Positions 62,172 to 64,000 of a stretch of DNA of 64,000 nt are shown piece after piece. The DNA is taken from NCBI GenBank assembly GCA_038199985.1, contig JBBPYK010000050.1, forward strand, positions 1 through 64,000. Direction: 5' to 3'. This DNA comes from Arthrobacter_J sp038199985. Its GTDB lineage: Bacteria; Actinomycetota; Actinomycetes; Actinomycetales; Micrococcaceae. A program made the position numbers and the translations under genes. The notes beneath the pieces were generated by a model. The model made no database searches. It was not told the origin of the DNA and worked only from the letters and a program-made list of their open reading frames with translations. The first letter of the stretch is position 1; each line of letters opens with the position of its first letter.

Positions 62172-62606
62172 TTAGATGCGAACCAGGACCGTCGCGTTAA
62201 TTCGGTCGTGTAGTCCGCGCTGGTCTCTGTCGATCAGCAACGGCGGAACGACTAAACAGATCAGCAGCGTCCGTAGTGCCGCCTTGGCGTAGCCAGCAGG
62301 CCTACCATTTACTGTTTGGACCTGCATCCTTAGCAGCCTGTGGCCTATACTATGTCCGAAAAACCCGACTAAAAGAAACTGCAAGACGGCAAAGCAGCCC
62401 AGAATGGCGAGTTGCAGACCATCAAAAAATAGGTAGGCGACAACGGATGCGATGGCCCAATCTATGAGCAGCGCTCCTGAGCGCGGGCCGATTCGTGCAA
62501 TGGACGCTGGCCCAGTCATCGGCCGTCCCATCGATTTTCCGGGCCAGTCACTTTCGTTGGACGGCACGCCTCCGAGCCACGACCCAATATCTTTTCGTTC
62601 CACCAC
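62172..62606 (-). CDS. RDD family membrane protein
   Basis: A 144-residue protein with the RDD pattern: RIGPRSGALLIDWAIASVVAYLFF (Arg and Asp in helix 1), then a second helix, GHSIGHRLLRMQV, and a third helix before DRDQRGLHDRINATVLV. It corresponds to Rv2219A-type proteins. Transport or stress roles are proposed for the family but are not settled. GTG start; a second GTG follows directly. Confidence 0.85.
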   Translation of the reverse strand: MVERKDIGSWLGGVPSNESDWPGKSMGRPMTGPASIARIGPRSGALLIDWAIASVVAYLFFDGLQLAILGCFAVLQFLLVGFFGHSIGHRLLRMQVQTVNGRPAGYAKAALRTLLICLVVPPLLIDRDQRGLHDRINATVLVRI

Positions 62607-62714
62607 ATGACCAGACTAGTCGCTGAGCGCAGGTGAACTAAGTGCATTGAGCCGACGTGGGCATGGTTGTACGTCTTGAACACGATAAGCTTGATTAAAA
62701 GCCTCGTAGAGGTT

Positions 62715-62742
62715 TTGACAGGTAACGTGCCGTCGTTACTGA
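62715..62742 (+). promoter_or_regulatory. glnA promoter with internal palindrome
   Basis: TTGACA (62715-62720) and TACTGA (62737-62742) are spaced by 16 bases. The spacer and -10 hold the perfect repeat GTAACG-N6-CGTTAC (62722-62739). GlnR sites in actinobacteria (GTnAC-N6-GnAAC) share the half-site but not the spacing, so the binding factor (GlnR, AmtR or other) is open. The leader would be about 90 bases. Confidence 0.6.
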
Positions 62743-62838
62743 TGGCCCGTCAGAGAACGCGCATCTACCGGTGTTACTTTGAGCAGGTCTGCCGCGGTCC
62801 GGCACGTTAGAAAAAATATGCGTAAGGAGCATAGCCCG

Positions 62839-64000
62839 ATGTTCAAAGATGCGGACGAAGTCCTCAAATACATCGACGACGAAGACGTGAAGTTCGTAGA
62901 TATCCGATTCACTGATTTGCCGGGAGTGCAGCAGCATTTCAACGTCCCGGCAAAAACGGTGGATGCGGATTTCTTCGTTCACGGGCAGCTGTTTGATGGC
63001 TCCTCGATCCGCGGGTTTGCTGGAATCGCTGAATCAGATATGCAGCTGATTCCGGATGTCACGAGCGCGTATCTGGATCCGTTCAGAATGGAAAAAACCC
63101 TCGCGCTGAATTTTTCCATCGTCAATCCGCGGACGGGTGACCCGTACCACCGGGACCCCCGTGGCGTTGCGGAACGCGCTGAAGCCTACTTGTCATCCAC
63201 GGGCATCGCAGACACAGCGTTCTTTGCACCCGAGGCAGAGTTCTTCATTTTTGACAATGTGCAGTATGAATCCGCACCTCAGGGTAGCTTCTACAAGGTT
63301 GACTCTATCGAGGCGCCATGGAATTCCGGTCGTGCGGAAGAAGGCGGTAACCAGGGATACAAGACGCCGATGAAGGGCGGATACTTCCCTGTCGCGCCGA
63401 TTGATAAGCAGGCAGACCTTAGAGATGCCATTTGCGTAGAACTGGACAATGCCGGACTACAGGTTGAAAGGTCTCATCACGAAGTCGGTGCAGCCGGACA
63501 AGCGGAAATCAACTATCGCTTCAGCAGTCTCACCCATTCAGCGGATGATCTGCTGAAGTTCAAGTACATTGTGAAGAACGTAGCTGACGCATGGGGAAAG
63601 TCCGCTACATTCATGCCGAAGCCTGTTTTTGGAGACAATGGCTCAGGGATGCACTGCCACCAGTCTCTTTGGAACGGCAGCGAACCGCTGTTCTATGACG
63701 AAAAGGGTTATGCCGGCCTGTCGGATATCGCTCGGTGGTACATCGGCGGTTTGCTCGAGCACGCTTCTTCCGTTCTCGCGTTCACGAACCCGACGGTGAA
63801 TTCCTATCGCCGTCTGGTCAAGGGCTTTGAGGCCCCCGTGAATATGGTCTACTCGCAGGGCAATCGCTCGGCTGGTATCCGCATTCCCATCACGGGATCG
63901 AACCCGAAAGCCAAGCGCATTGAGTTCCGCGCACCCGATGCCGCGTGCAACCCTTACCTGGCGTTTGCAGCGCAGCTGATGGCTGGCCTCGATGGCATCA
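62839..64000 (+). CDS. glnA: Glutamine synthetase type I (partial, runs off the right edge)
   Basis: The first 387 residues of a GSI enzyme (about 474 expected), which makes glutamine from glutamate, ammonia and ATP. Visible: KFVDIRFTDLPGVQQHF, DGSSIRGF, APEAEFFIFD, HHEVGAAGQAEINY, NGSGMHCHQSLW and NRSAGIRIP. The start is set by AAGGAG (62824-62829), nine bases before the ATG. The adenylylation tyrosine would lie beyond 64000 and cannot be checked. Position after lipA-DUF4191-RDD matches mycobacterial glnA1. Confidence 0.96.
   Translation, partial: MFKDADEVLKYIDDEDVKFVDIRFTDLPGVQQHFNVPAKTVDADFFVHGQLFDGSSIRGFAGIAESDMQLIPDVTSAYLDPFRMEKTLALNFSIVNPRTGDPYHRDPRGVAERAEAYLSSTGIADTAFFAPEAEFFIFDNVQYESAPQGSFYKVDSIEAPWNSGRAEEGGNQGYKTPMKGGYFPVAPIDKQADLRDAICVELDNAGLQVERSHHEVGAAGQAEINYRFSSLTHSADDLLKFKYIVKNVADAWGKSATFMPKPVFGDNGSGMHCHQSLWNGSEPLFYDEKGYAGLSDIARWYIGGLLEHASSVLAFTNPTVNSYRRLVKGFEAPVNMVYSQGNRSAGIRIPITGSNPKAKRIEFRAPDAACNPYLAFAAQLMAGLDGI

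Overview
The window is a 64 kb piece of an actinobacterial chromosome. Gene content and order point to the Micrococcaceae (an Arthrobacter-like member of the Micrococcales). The evidence is a run of actinobacteria-specific families (DUF3000, DUF3159, DUF3710, DUF3093, DUF4193, DUF4191, DUF4192, DUF5998, DUF6421, DUF7455, SepH, PAC2), frequent GTG starts and ATGA/GTGA stop-start overlaps. Base composition looks moderate for the phylum, judged by eye and not computed; genus cannot be fixed from the sequence alone. From memory, gene order matches two Mycobacterium tuberculosis blocks: DUF3000/RNase D/dxs through trkA, dut and sigA, and gcvT/pepA/dlaT/lipB/lipA/glnA.

Layout. 24-95: tRNA-Val. 0.1-5 kb: zapE, a rhodanese-SufE sulfur pair, an alpha/beta hydrolase, a Usp-like protein and msrB. 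5.2-8.5 kb: DUF6421, a coupled SDR and a threonine-aldolase-type PLP enzyme. 8.5-14.1 kb: DUF3000, an RNase D-like nuclease and the fadA-fadB beta-oxidation operon, ended by a strong hairpin. 14.1-20.4 kb (minus): aldo/keto reductase, a small protein coupled to dxs, dxs, acnA. 20.5-25.3 kb: TRAM-type RNA methyltransferase and a KimA-like transporter (minus), divergent from two overlapping TrkA genes (plus). 25.3-31.9 kb: dut-DUF3710-OB-DUF3159 operon, DUF3093, DUF4193, sepH, a phosphodiesterase and DUF5998. 32-42 kb: a GNAT/acyl-CoA-ligase fusion, topoisomerase A and B subunits (parC, parE) on opposite strands, with a tandem GNAT protein and a BlaI-M56 pair between them. 42-49 kb: DUF7455, sigA, DUF4192, MFS, PAC2, gcvT. 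49-64 kb: pepA, lpdA, the lipoyl E2 gene, tricorn protease, a membrane Ser/Thr kinase, lipB-lipA, DUF4191, RDD protein and glnA, which runs off the right edge.

How the genes fit together. The 3' third is a lipoate-centred group: lipB and lipA make the cofactor, the E2 and lpdA are subunits of lipoyl dehydrogenase complexes, and gcvT belongs to the lipoyl-dependent glycine cleavage system. The 20-26 kb block is a potassium uptake module with an RNA modification gene attached. Several regulatory palindromes are readable: a GTTAC-N6-GTAAC repeat in the fadA promoter, a GTAACG-N6-CGTTAC repeat in the glnA promoter, a TTCTAC-N5-GTAGAA repeat before blaI, and a SigR/SigH-like promoter before sigA. 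There are also four long hairpin terminators.

I see no prophage, insertion sequence, CRISPR array or defence island. No gene-free stretch exceeds about 280 bases. The best candidate for undescribed biology is the DUF6421-SDR-aldolase operon, whose first protein carries an HDxxH...ExxxD arrangement resembling a diverged zinc-peptidase site.
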